Assembly: GCA_028714595.1 (NCBI GenBank)
Contig: JAQTMD010000018.1
Coordinates: 1 to 14,050 of the forward strand
Length of the DNA: 14,050 nt
From: Candidatus Omnitrophota bacterium
Lineage (GTDB): Bacteria > Omnitrophota > Gorgyraeia > Gygaellales > Profunditerraquicolaceae
Direction of reading: 5' to 3'
This document shows, piece by piece, positions 7,290 through 13,705 of this stretch. The first letter of the stretch is position 1. Every line of letters starts with the position of its first letter. The notes under the pieces are model-generated. The model searched no databases and had not been told where the DNA came from. It saw only the letters and a list, made by a program, of their open reading frames with translations. The position numbers and the translations under genes are program-made.

Positions 7290-8744
7290 TTACTTCTCGA
7301 TCGCCTCAACGGGCCGCAAAAGCGGGAACAGGATCACGTCCCTGATGGAAGCCTGGTTGGTCAAAAGCATCACTAATCTGTCGATACCTATCCCCAGGCC
7401 TCCTGCAGGAGGCATGCCGTGCTCCAGCGCCAGCACATCATCCGCGTCCACGCTCTTTGCCGCGGCTTCAGGGTCTTCTTTTATTTCCTGCTCAAAACGG
7501 CGCTGCTGTTCGAGGGGGTCGTTCAACTCCGAATAGGCATTTGCCACTTCCATGCCTGCCATGAACAGCTCAAAACGCTCCGAGATAAGCGGATTGTCTG
7601 CCCGGGTCTTTGCCAGCGGGCAGAGCACAGTATAATAATCCGTGACAAAGGTCGGATTGCCGCCCATATCTTTCTCAAGCGTCTCTTCGATGACCTTGCT
7701 TATCTGGGTGCGGCTCAATCTGTCGCGGTCTTTGGCAAAGCCGGAATTTTTCAGCTTCTCCAGCATTTGAGCTTCGGTGTCCTGCGGCTCGATGCCGAAT
7801 TTAAGCTTGACCAGCTCGGCGAAGGAGACCTTTTTCCACGGCGGCGTCAGGTCCAGCGGCTTGCCCTGATACGTGAACTGCAGGGTGCCGAAAATCGCCT
7901 GTGCAACGCCGACCGTCATGCTCTCGCACAGATGCATCATGGAATCCACGTTGGCATAAGCCGCGTAGACCTCAAGCATGGTGAATTCAGGATTATGCTT
8001 GATGGAAACGCCTTCGTTGCGGAACGAACGGTTGATCTCAAAGACGCGGTCCAATCCTCCGACGAGCAGTCGCTTCAAATACAGCTCCGGGGCGATTCGC
8101 AGGAACAGGTCTATAGTGTATTCGTTGTGGTGCGTCTTAAAGGGCCTGCCTGCCGCTCCGCCCGGTATGGGGTGCATCATCGGAGTTTCCACTTCCAGGA
8201 AGCCTTTGCCTTCCAGGAACTGCCGGATACCGCTTACTATCTGCGAACGCAGGATAAAGACCTTTTTTACTTCTTCGTTGGCGATGAGGTCAAGATAGCG
8301 CTGACGATAGCGGGCCTCGACGTCTTTGAGGCCATGCCATTTCTCCGGCAGCGGGCGCAGGGCTTTGGACAAAACGATAAAGTTCTCGACCTTTATCGTA
8401 GCTTCACCGGTATGCGTCCTGAACAGTTCCCCTGCTATTCCGATAAAATCAGCGACCTCGATATTATCCAGGAGCTTAAACTTTTCTGCGCCAATGAAAT
8501 CCGATTTAATATAGAGCTGGATCTTACCGGTAGAATCCCGCAGATCAGCGAAGATGACCTTGCCGTGAAGCCGTTTTGCAATGAGCCTGCCGCAGGCCTG
8601 GACCTTCTTGGCCTCCTGGAAATTGGCTACTATGTCACCTATGTCCAGGCGGCTGTGAAAGGGTTTATCAAAGACAGCAACCCCTGCCTGCTCAAGCGCT
8701 TGGCGCTTGAGCTTCCTCAATTGGATGATTTCCTCGAGTTCCAT
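7290..8744 (-). CDS. lysS: Lysyl-tRNA synthetase, class II
   Basis: Charges tRNA-Lys with lysine using ATP in the cytoplasm. The 484 residues are normal for bacterial class II LysRS. An N-terminal helix is followed by an OB-fold anticodon-binding domain (~48-130, GKVIFADLRDSTGKIQLYI region). Motif 1 (GFLEVETPMM) is at 181-190, MHPIPGGAAGRPF at 190-202, motif 2 (FRNEGVSIKHNPEFTMLE) at 241-258 and motif 3 (GGLGIGIDRLVML) at 448-460. The substrate-pocket stretch ANAYSELNDP at 401-410 is intact. No plausible alternative start exists between the ATG and the conserved N-terminus. No Shine-Dalgarno sequence is present, and a consensus promoter ends nine bases before the ATG, so the message starting there should be leaderless or carry a leader of only a few bases. 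Read-through from truB, 70 bp upstream, is also possible. Confidence 0.97.
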   Translation of the reverse strand: MELEEIIQLRKLKRQALEQAGVAVFDKPFHSRLDIGDIVANFQEAKKVQACGRLIAKRLHGKVIFADLRDSTGKIQLYIKSDFIGAEKFKLLDNIEVADFIGIAGELFRTHTGEATIKVENFIVLSKALRPLPEKWHGLKDVEARYRQRYLDLIANEEVKKVFILRSQIVSGIRQFLEGKGFLEVETPMMHPIPGGAAGRPFKTHHNEYTIDLFLRIAPELYLKRLLVGGLDRVFEINRSFRNEGVSIKHNPEFTMLEVYAAYANVDSMMHLCESMTVGVAQAIFGTLQFTYQGKPLDLTPPWKKVSFAELVKLKFGIEPQDTEAQMLEKLKNSGFAKDRDRLSRTQISKVIEETLEKDMGGNPTFVTDYYTVLCPLAKTRADNPLISERFELFMAGMEVANAYSELNDPLEQQRRFEQEIKEDPEAAAKSVDADDVLALEHGMPPAGGLGIGIDRLVMLLTNQASIRDVILFPLLRPVEAIEK

Positions 8745-8753
8745 AATTAAACC

Positions 8754-8782
8754 ATTATATAGTAGAAAGGTGATTGTGTCAA
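8754..8782 (-). promoter_or_regulatory. Consensus sigma-70-type promoter for lysS and downstream genes
   Basis: On the minus strand a perfect TTGACA (8782-8777) is followed by a 17-base spacer and a perfect TATAAT (8759-8754). Transcription should begin about 6-8 bases later, at ~8748-8746, while the lysS ATG starts at 8744, leaving a 5' leader of roughly 2-4 bases. The promoter lies in the 70-bp truB-lysS gap, where no terminator hairpin is visible. It would give lysS, lolC, lolD, ilvE and the mcs/clpC genes transcription independent of hldD-truB. All is read directly from sequence; the start point is inferred from typical spacing. Confidence 0.88.
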
Positions 8783-8814
8783 TCGGAAGGTAGGGTTAAC
8801 AGTGCGCCTGCCCT

Positions 8815-9507
8815 TTAGCGGGAAAAACAGGGAACTGCCCCTGTCTTGTAGAAGGGCCTGATCTTGCTCGCTTCGATGTCTTCAAGGCTGACGCAGGATT
8901 TGAGGTCAAACGGGCCGATACTTACCCGTTCTATGCTGGATACGTGGCCGACACAGCCCAGGTCGGCTGCGATGTCTTCGGCAAGCTGGCGCACGTATGT
9001 GCCGCGCGAGCATTTCAGGTAAAACCGGATTTCCGGCAAAGAGAAGTTCAAGAGCTTGAGCTCCTTGATGTTCACCTTTCGAGGGGTTCGTTCAACGTCT
9101 TTTCCCTGCCGGGCGAGCTTGTACAGGCGCTTTCCCTTGTGCTTGAGCGCAGAGACCATCGGCGGAGTCTGCATGATCTCTCCGACATACGTACGCATTA
9201 CCCCTGCCGCCGTTTCTTCCCGGACGTGCGAATAATCCCTGGTGTCGAGGACCCGGCCGGCGGCATCCCCGCTTGACGTCTTGGTGCCCAGCGTCAGCGT
9301 CGCCACATACTCTTTGTCGTAGCTCAAAAAGGTATCGAACAGCCTGGTGCAGCTGCCCACGAGCACTACCAGGACCCCGGTGGCCTCGGGGTCAAGGGTA
9401 CCGGCGTGGCCGACCTTGCGCACGCCGAGTTTCCTGCGAACCAGATCGACGACGTCGTGCGACGTCATTCCCCTGGGCTTGTTTACGACGAGAATGCCGT
9501 TATGCAT
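8815..9507 (-). CDS. truB: tRNA pseudouridine-55 synthase TruB
   Basis: Converts U55 to pseudouridine in the T-loop of tRNAs. The 230 residues include ILVVNKPRGMTSHDVV at the N-terminus, the catalytic aspartate D39 in GHAGTLDPEATGVL, the substrate-binding region TPPMVSALKHKGKRLYKLAR at ~114-133, and RGTYVRQLAEDI at 168-179. It ends shortly after the catalytic domain and lacks most of the C-terminal PUA-like extension found in ~310-residue TruB proteins of E. coli and B. subtilis. Shorter versions are known in other bacteria, so it is probably functional. The ATG lies 4 bp after the hldD stop with no recognisable ribosome-binding site, suggesting translational coupling to hldD. Confidence 0.94.
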   Translation of the reverse strand: MHNGILVVNKPRGMTSHDVVDLVRRKLGVRKVGHAGTLDPEATGVLVVLVGSCTRLFDTFLSYDKEYVATLTLGTKTSSGDAAGRVLDTRDYSHVREETAAGVMRTYVGEIMQTPPMVSALKHKGKRLYKLARQGKDVERTPRKVNIKELKLLNFSLPEIRFYLKCSRGTYVRQLAEDIAADLGCVGHVSSIERVSIGPFDLKSCVSLEDIEASKIRPFYKTGAVPCFSR

Positions 9508-9511
9508 ACGG

Positions 9512-10483
9512 TTACCAGTAGCGGTGGTCTTTCAGATAGCCGGCGTAATCCTTGATCGCTGCCTCGAGGGTATGGAATCCGGGCTTGAATCCGGCCTTCT
9601 TCAGCTTGCGCAGGTCTGCCTGGGTGAAATACTGGTACTTGTCGCGCAACGCCGGCGGCATGTCGAAATACTCGATCACGGGCTTCAGACCGAGCGCCGC
9701 AAAGAGCGCCTTTGCCAGGTCGTTCCAGGTGCGCGCCCTGCCGCTGCCCACGTTGTAGATGCCTTTTTTCCCCGGGTGCGTCAGGAAATAATACACGACC
9801 TCAACGGCGTCCTTGATATAGATGAAATCCCGCTTCTGCTCTCCGTTGCGGTAGTCTCTACGATAGGACTTGAAAAGCCTGATCTTCCTGTCCCGCAGCA
9901 GGGACTCGAAATTCTTGGCGATCACCGAGCGCATGTCGGCCTTATGGTATTCGTTCGGTCCGAAGACATTGAAGAACTTGAAACCCGTGACCTTGGCGGA
10001 ACAACGGTTCTTGATCAACCACAGGTCGAACAGCTGCTTGGAATAGCCGTACATGTTCAAGGGCTTGAGACGCAGCGAGTTCTTATCCTCGTCGCTGTAG
10101 CCGAACTCGCCGGCGCCGTAGGTCGCGGCCGACGAGGCGTACAGAAACGGGACCTTGTGCGCGAGCGACCACTGCGCAAGCCGCTTGGAATATAGGTAAT
10201 TGTTCTCCATGAGGTAGGCGGCGTTGGTCTCGGTAGTGGAGGTGCAGGCTCCCATGTGAATGATCGCATCGAACTTACCCTTGAACTTGTCCCGTTCGAC
10301 GTCGTCGAGGAAAGTGTCTTTTTCGACGAAATCCTGTACCTCTTTGCCGACGAGATTCTTCCATTTCGGCGTGGAATCGAGGTGGTCGACCACGATGATA
10401 TCATTGACGGCTTCGGCGTTGAGCTTCGCGATGATGCAGCTCCCGATGAACCCGGCGCCGCCGGTGACGACGATCTTCTTCAT
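9512..10483 (-). CDS. hldD: ADP-L-glycero-D-manno-heptose 6-epimerase (HldD/RfaD)
   Basis: Last step of nucleotide-heptose synthesis: epimerises ADP-D-glycero-D-manno-heptose to the L-glycero form used for the LPS inner core. This points to a heptose-containing LPS. It is an extended short-chain dehydrogenase of 323 residues. The NAD(P)-binding GGAGFIGS is at 8-15 and the catalytic Y145xxxK149 in NMYGYSK. FNVFGPNEYHK at 171-181 contains the HK lysine used as second base in HldD, and this combination separates it from UDP-galactose epimerases. The frame is open back to 10561, but that would read through the promoter. The ATG at 10483-10481 has GGGGG six bases upstream and begins MKKIVVTGG, so it is the start chosen. 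It is the first gene of the minus-strand operon. Confidence 0.93.
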   Translation of the reverse strand: MKKIVVTGGAGFIGSCIIAKLNAEAVNDIIVVDHLDSTPKWKNLVGKEVQDFVEKDTFLDDVERDKFKGKFDAIIHMGACTSTTETNAAYLMENNYLYSKRLAQWSLAHKVPFLYASSAATYGAGEFGYSDEDKNSLRLKPLNMYGYSKQLFDLWLIKNRCSAKVTGFKFFNVFGPNEYHKADMRSVIAKNFESLLRDRKIRLFKSYRRDYRNGEQKRDFIYIKDAVEVVYYFLTHPGKKGIYNVGSGRARTWNDLAKALFAALGLKPVIEYFDMPPALRDKYQYFTQADLRKLKKAGFKPGFHTLEAAIKDYAGYLKDHRYW

Positions 10484-10532
10484 CAATTTCCCCCAGACAT
10501 AACCCATAGAAAGACAAACAGCGTGTGCTATT

Positions 10533-10561
10533 ATGATAAATTCAAAAGTCCGTTTCGTCAA
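10533..10561 (-). promoter_or_regulatory. Promoter of the hldD-truB operon
   Basis: On the minus strand TTGACG (10561-10556), a 17-base spacer and TATCAT (10538-10533) form a near-consensus sigma-70 promoter (one mismatch in each box). The expected start is near 10526, giving a leader of ~43 bases with GGGGG ahead of the hldD ATG. It is back-to-back with the PilZ promoter, with 60 bp between the two -35 boxes. Confidence 0.75.
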
Positions 10562-10577
10562 TCAATTCTTTGCCTCA

Positions 10578-10611
10578 CGGGATCGCCCGGGGGTCCGGCA
10601 TCCCGCGATGC
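10578..10611. repeat. Inverted repeats between divergent promoters (possible operator)
   Basis: Between the hldD and PilZ promoters, CGGGAT at 10578-10583 is mirrored by ATCCCG at 10600-10605. A tighter inverted repeat, GCATC-CCGC-GATGC, spans 10598-10611 and ends ten bases before the PilZ -35 box. The position would suit a repressor or activator acting on both genes, but short GC-rich repeats arise by chance and no protein is implicated. Confidence 0.35.
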
Positions 10612-10621
10612 AAACATTTCG

Positions 10622-10650
10622 TTGAACTCGAGCGCATTTCAGGGTATAAT
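10622..10650 (+). promoter_or_regulatory. Promoter of the PilZ-domain gene
   Basis: TTGAAC (10622-10627), a 17-base spacer and a perfect TATAAT (10645-10650) form a near-consensus sigma-70 promoter on the plus strand. The expected start is ~10657, exactly where the outer stem of the structured leader begins. Confidence 0.82.
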
Positions 10651-10656
10651 TATCCG

Positions 10657-10735
10657 CGTAAGGAGTTTTCAGCGTCACGGGGCTTAACGCGTCACTGGCG
10701 GTTCCTGCGAGACCAGTGTTACTTACGGAGGAACA
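10657..10735 (+). ncRNA. Candidate structured 5' leader (riboswitch-like) of the PilZ gene
   Basis: The ~79-nt leader can form an outer stem of CGTAAG (10657-10662) with CTTACG (10722-10727). It encloses a 4-bp hairpin, GCGT (10672-10675) with ACGC (10687-10690), and a 6-bp hairpin, CACTGG (10693-10698) with CCAGTG (10713-10718). The 14-base loop of the second hairpin contains GTTCCT (10701-10706), complementary to AGGAAC (10729-10734), which overlaps the Shine-Dalgarno sequence GGAGG. That allows an H-type pseudoknot that would hide the ribosome-binding site. GCGTCAC also occurs twice, at 10672 and 10689. I do not recognise the conserved core of a c-di-GMP (GEMM) or other familiar riboswitch. 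The pairings are seen in the sequence; the regulatory role is inferred. Confidence 0.45.
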
Positions 10736-11038
10736 ATGGTTGAAAAACGAAGGCACGCACGTCTTTCCAGCGATGAACAGACCAATATCCTGAAACCCGG
10801 AGGGAATGCCAGCGTCAAGCTCATCGATATAAGCCTGGGCGGCATGCGCGTGCTCATGTGCGGAGACCTTGCCGTTGAAACAAGCCTGAAAGGGCAGTTC
10901 AGCATCCTGCCCAACATGAGACCTTTCTATATTTCAGGCGTAGTATCCTGGTCAAGAAAAGCCCAGGAAAAAGACCTGCCCTTTACCCACGAGATCGGGA
11001 TTAAATTCTCCAAGATCAGCGCCATTCCCCTGGAATAA
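10736..11038 (+). CDS. Small PilZ-domain protein (c-di-GMP-binding candidate)
   Basis: A 100-residue protein consisting only of a PilZ domain. PilZ proteins bind cyclic di-GMP and pass the signal to motility, polysaccharide secretion or other targets by protein contact. Both ligand motifs are present: RxxxR at R5-R9 (RRHAR) and DxSxxG at D31-G36 (DISLGG). Binding competence is therefore likely. The rest is a compact beta-rich stretch (ISGVVSWSR, EIGIKFSKI) typical of the PilZ barrel. No signal peptide, membrane segment or output domain is present, so it should be a cytoplasmic adaptor of unknown target. The ATG has GGAGG five bases upstream. It is transcribed alone, divergently from hldD and convergent with the chemoreceptor gene. 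No diguanylate cyclase or phosphodiesterase is in the window. Confidence 0.87.
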   Translation: MVEKRRHARLSSDEQTNILKPGGNASVKLIDISLGGMRVLMCGDLAVETSLKGQFSILPNMRPFYISGVVSWSRKAQEKDLPFTHEIGIKFSKISAIPLE

Positions 11039-11080
11039 GACAGCGCCTGCCGCGCGGCGCAGGGACAGGGATAAAAAATT

Positions 11081-11109
11081 CAGGGCCCCGCATATCCTGC
11101 GGGGCCCTG
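11081..11109. terminator. Bidirectional intrinsic terminator between PilZ and chemoreceptor genes
   Basis: A perfect 12-bp stem, CAGGGCCCCGCA with TGCGGGGCCCTG, and a 5-base loop lie between the two convergent stops. On the minus strand the stem is followed by AATTTTTTAT, a strong U-tract ending the chemoreceptor transcript. On the plus strand it is followed by a weaker TGATTTTG. A smaller GC-rich repeat (CCTGC/GCAGG) lies just before it, at about 11046-11063. Confidence 0.92.
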
Positions 11110-11142
11110 TGATTTTGCTCTCTATCGTCAACCGCGACTTCC

Positions 11143-12909
11143 CTATGCCGCTTTCTTTCCGGAAGGCGCATTTCCTTCATCAAGCTTGAATTTGCCCACG
11201 ACCTCCTTAAGGTCTATGGCCAGGCGGGCAAATTCCTGCGCCGAAGCGGACATCTCTTCCATCGAAGCGGTCTGTTCCTCCGTCGAAGAAGAGGCCTCCT
11301 GTACCGTGGAGGCCGATTCCTTGGCGATATCCGTGACTTCGTTGACCGCCTTGACCAGACGCTCCAATTCCACGATACGGTTCTGCCCTGCCTCGGCGAT
11401 CTCGTTGGTCAGCCGGTAACCGTTCTGCGCTACTTTGCTTATCTCTGCGAGCACCTCGGCGATCTTGGCAACCTGGGACATGCCTTCCTGGACTTCCTTT
11501 GAGCTCATCTCGATGGCATTGACCGCCCTGTTGGTCTCGCTCTGGATGGAACGGATGAGCCCCCCGATCTTACGCACTGCTTCAGCCGAACCTTCGGCAA
11601 GCTTTCTGACTTCTTCCGCGACAACGGCAAAGCCCCGGCCTGCCTCGCCGGCGCGCGCAGCCTCGATAGCGGCGTTCAAAGCGAGGAGGTTTGTCTGGTC
11701 GGCAATCGAGGTGATGGTGACGGTGATCTCGCCGATCTGCTGGGACATCTGTCCCAATGCCTGGATGACTTTCGCGGTATCGCCGACGGTGTTCGTCAGG
11801 CGCTCTATCTTTTCCACTGCCTCGCGGGCCTGCCCTTTACTGGACTCGGCCTGGACATTGGTATCGCTGACTGCCTGGTTTGCCGCCTGGGCATTCGAGA
11901 CCATCTGCTTGATGCTCTGCGCGGTCTTTTCAAGCGTCTCGAACGTCTCCTGCAAACGTTCTGCCTGTGTCGTAGCGCCCTTGGAGACTTTTTGGATCGC
12001 CGCTGAAACCTCCTGGGTGGTGGCGTTCATCTCTTCCGTGGAGGATGACATCTCCTCTGCGGAGCTTGCCACGCGGTCGGCGCTGTTACGGACCTGGGAG
12101 ACGACGCCGTGCAGGGAATTCACAATCTTGTTGAACGCATCGCCGAGCCTGCCCAGCTCATCCTGCGTCCTGATGGAAATCTTCTGGGTCAGGTCGCCCG
12201 CCGCCAGGGGCAGCGTTCCGCCGATGAGGATGCCCACCGGCTTTGAGAGCATGATATTCATGAGCACGACCACCAGCACGCCCATCAACAATAGCCCCCC
12301 CACCGAAAGAGCGATGTTGCGCCATTTTGTCAGCTGCTGCGTCTGTTCGACGGGAGTCCAGTCAAGCACGATGCGCAGCGCGCCCAGGACCTTTAATGTC
12401 TTCGGATGGCACCCGAGACACGCCTTGTCGCTTTTGATCGGGCGCACGATGGTAAAGACCTGCGCAGAGCCCTTGGCGTCTTTTCTCTCCTGCCGCTCTT
12501 CCAGCCCGCTGAACTCAACGCCTTCGCCCGCCAGGGCCTTCTCAACGTGGGCGACCTTTTCTTTCGCCTGCTTGACGGAGTCGAACTTCCGGTTCAGAGA
12601 GCTCCTGTCCGTGCTGCGTTTTATCACCCCTTTGTCATTGATCAGTTCCATTTCAATGACGCCTTCTTCCTTGGCGAACTGGTCGAACTGCCTCTGGATA
12701 ACGTCCTGGTCCCCGGTCAACATGGGATACCATATGGCCGTGTAGACCGTATTGGAGAGTTTTTTCGCCGTGTCCTTTTCCCCGTCAAGCAGCGTCCTGT
12801 CCTGGGAGACTATATTCATGACGGTAATCAGCGACAGGATACAGATTAACCCTATGGTCAGCCATGTGGTGAGCTTCAGGCCGATGGATTTAGTCACAAA
12901 ATTTAGCAT
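11143..12909 (-). CDS. Methyl-accepting chemotaxis protein with a heme-c motif in its periplasmic sensor
   Basis: Transmembrane chemoreceptor of 588 residues. TM1 is at ~13-34, a periplasmic sensor at ~35-197, TM2 at ~198-219, HAMP at ~220-272, and a long coiled-coil signalling domain at ~275-575. Its tip, NLLALNAAIEAARAGEAGRG (406-425) followed by FAVVAEEVRKLAE, is the highly conserved region that contacts CheA and CheW. The sensor contains CLGCH (C164, C167, H168), a c-type heme attachment site, in a setting (PIKSDKACLGCHP) like Tll0287/DUF3365-type heme sensors. Redox potential or a gas ligand is the inferred stimulus; heme attachment would need export plus a cytochrome c maturation system. 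The C-terminus (GKKAA) lacks a CheR/CheB-tethering pentapeptide. Ser/Glu-rich helices offer likely methylation sites. GGGAGGG precedes the ATG. No che genes are nearby, so it is an orphan receptor, next to a multiheme cytochrome gene. Confidence 0.93.
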   Translation of the reverse strand: MLNFVTKSIGLKLTTWLTIGLICILSLITVMNIVSQDRTLLDGEKDTAKKLSNTVYTAIWYPMLTGDQDVIQRQFDQFAKEEGVIEMELINDKGVIKRSTDRSSLNRKFDSVKQAKEKVAHVEKALAGEGVEFSGLEERQERKDAKGSAQVFTIVRPIKSDKACLGCHPKTLKVLGALRIVLDWTPVEQTQQLTKWRNIALSVGGLLLMGVLVVVLMNIMLSKPVGILIGGTLPLAAGDLTQKISIRTQDELGRLGDAFNKIVNSLHGVVSQVRNSADRVASSAEEMSSSTEEMNATTQEVSAAIQKVSKGATTQAERLQETFETLEKTAQSIKQMVSNAQAANQAVSDTNVQAESSKGQAREAVEKIERLTNTVGDTAKVIQALGQMSQQIGEITVTITSIADQTNLLALNAAIEAARAGEAGRGFAVVAEEVRKLAEGSAEAVRKIGGLIRSIQSETNRAVNAIEMSSKEVQEGMSQVAKIAEVLAEISKVAQNGYRLTNEIAEAGQNRIVELERLVKAVNEVTDIAKESASTVQEASSSTEEQTASMEEMSASAQEFARLAIDLKEVVGKFKLDEGNAPSGKKAA

Positions 12910-12985
12910 AGCGCTTCCCTCCCTGTGATTACCCGACCCCTTTGCTTACGCAGAAAAAATCACTGTCACCAAAAATCCCAACGCC

Positions 12986-13010
12986 CCGGGGACGGCATTG
13001 CCACCCCCGG
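12986..13010 (-). terminator. Hairpin between cytochrome and chemoreceptor genes (weak terminator or attenuator)
   Basis: On the minus strand an 11-bp stem with two G-U pairs, CCGGGGGTGGC with GCCGTCCCCGG, closes a 3-base AAT loop. A T5 run (12975-12971) follows only after ten bases, so it is not a textbook terminator. It may partly end the cytochrome transcript, or act as a leader structure if the chemoreceptor is co-transcribed. No convincing promoter was found in the 166-bp gap. Confidence 0.5.
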
Positions 13011-13075
13011 CTGCCTGCGTTGACTGCCCTGATTGCCCGTATCCCGCCAACCTCGGGTATTTTATCCGACGACAG

Positions 13076-13519
13076 TTACTCAAAAGTCTCTGCTTTGTGG
13101 GTCTTCATGCAGACGTGGCACTGTATGCAGACATCTTTGTCGCGCACGTATGTTCTCATCAATTCATGCGCGGCCTTGTCTCCGGGATTGTTCGCGTGGA
13201 TGCTTCCCGGGCCGTGGCAGGCTTCGCATTGCTTGTATTTCAAATGAGGAGTGGCTTCTTCGGAAGTGAATCCGCCGGGCTGGCCGTACCCTGTTGCGTG
13301 GCATTTCAGACACTCGGCGTCGGTGCTCTTCCCGCGCATCTCCAGAATGGTCCAGGCCTTCGCAAATTTACGGGCTTGAAAATCCTTATATTCCTTATCG
13401 TGGCAGCCCCTGCACTTCTCCAATCCGACATACGTAGCCTGCTCTGCAGCAGCAAGAAAAGCCTGAAGAACGACTACGGTGACCACCCCAATCCCCGCCA
13501 GCAGTAACTTTTTTTTCAC
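13076..13519 (-). CDS. Exported tetraheme cytochrome c (cytochrome c554-like)
   Basis: Small multiheme electron-transfer protein, 147 residues, start GTG at 13519-13517. A signal peptide is evident: MKKK, a hydrophobic stretch to ~A23, and probable cleavage near AAA-EQ (25/26). The mature part holds four CxxCH heme sites: CRGCH (36-40), CLKCH (70-74), CEACH (98-102) and CIQCH (131-135). Extra histidines (H92, H108, H118, H141) could serve as distal ligands. The CHATGYG and CEACHGPGS contexts are typical of the cytochrome c554/NrfB-like group. It is probably periplasmic; donor and acceptor are unknown. GGAGG lies six bases before the GTG, and a consensus promoter is upstream. The start codon is followed by a run of eight A's. 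It precedes the heme-sensing chemoreceptor by 166 bp in the same direction, hinting at related redox functions. Confidence 0.93.
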   Translation of the reverse strand: MKKKLLLAGIGVVTVVVLQAFLAAAEQATYVGLEKCRGCHDKEYKDFQARKFAKAWTILEMRGKSTDAECLKCHATGYGQPGGFTSEEATPHLKYKQCEACHGPGSIHANNPGDKAAHELMRTYVRDKDVCIQCHVCMKTHKAETFE

Positions 13520-13577
13520 GGGATGCCTCCTTTTAGATCAGCTTCCTGTCCGATCCCCACGGTTCTATGCTGCATTT

Positions 13578-13606
13578 ATATTATTAGAAAAAAGGCTTTT
13601 TGTCAA
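13578..13606 (-). promoter_or_regulatory. Promoter of the tetraheme cytochrome gene
   Basis: On the minus strand a perfect TTGACA (13606-13601), a 17-base spacer and TAATAT (13583-13578) resemble a sigma-70 promoter. Transcription would start near 13571, giving a ~50-base leader. Within that leader GGGAT and ATCCC could pair around the ribosome-binding site, a weak hint of regulation. Confidence 0.8.
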
Positions 13607-13632
13607 TCACTTTCGAAATTCGACAGCGCCGT

Positions 13633-13675
13633 AAAAAACTCATAGCCTTGATTGAAGATCAATCAAGGCTATGAG
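13633..13675 (-). terminator. Intrinsic terminator of the Cache-domain gene
   Basis: A perfect 16-bp stem, CTCATAGCCTTGATTG with CAATCAAGGCTATGAG, has a 5-base loop and on the minus strand is followed immediately by six T's (13638-13633). It lies 30 bases after the stop of the Cache gene and isolates it from the cytochrome promoter. Confidence 0.96.
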
Positions 13676-13705
13676 AGACACGAAAAATAACGCACCCAGG
13701 CGTTC

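Noticed and set aside
7286..7309. A LolC start at 7309 overlapping lysS
   Set aside because: The extra residues (MRRSRSKT) are unlike the family, and the ATG at 7285 fits the usual spacing after lysS and has an upstream AGAAG.
7419..8750. Long plus-strand open frame of 443 codons antisense to lysS, and similar long frames opposite clpC, mcsB and the chemoreceptor
   Set aside because: They mirror strongly conserved genes, have no recognisable domains and reflect the high-GC codon pattern of the real strand.
8745..8814. Terminator after truB
   Set aside because: No stem of useful length with a T-run is present in this 70-bp gap; it holds the lysS promoter instead.
10484..10561. A longer HldD with 26 extra N-terminal residues starting at 10561
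   Set aside because: The extension would read through the -10 box and lacks a ribosome-binding site; the ATG at 10483 has GGGGG at good spacing and matches the family N-terminus.
10657..10735. Known c-di-GMP (GEMM) riboswitch ahead of the PilZ gene
   Set aside because: I looked for the conserved GEMM core and tetraloop-receptor features and did not find them; the structure noted is different.
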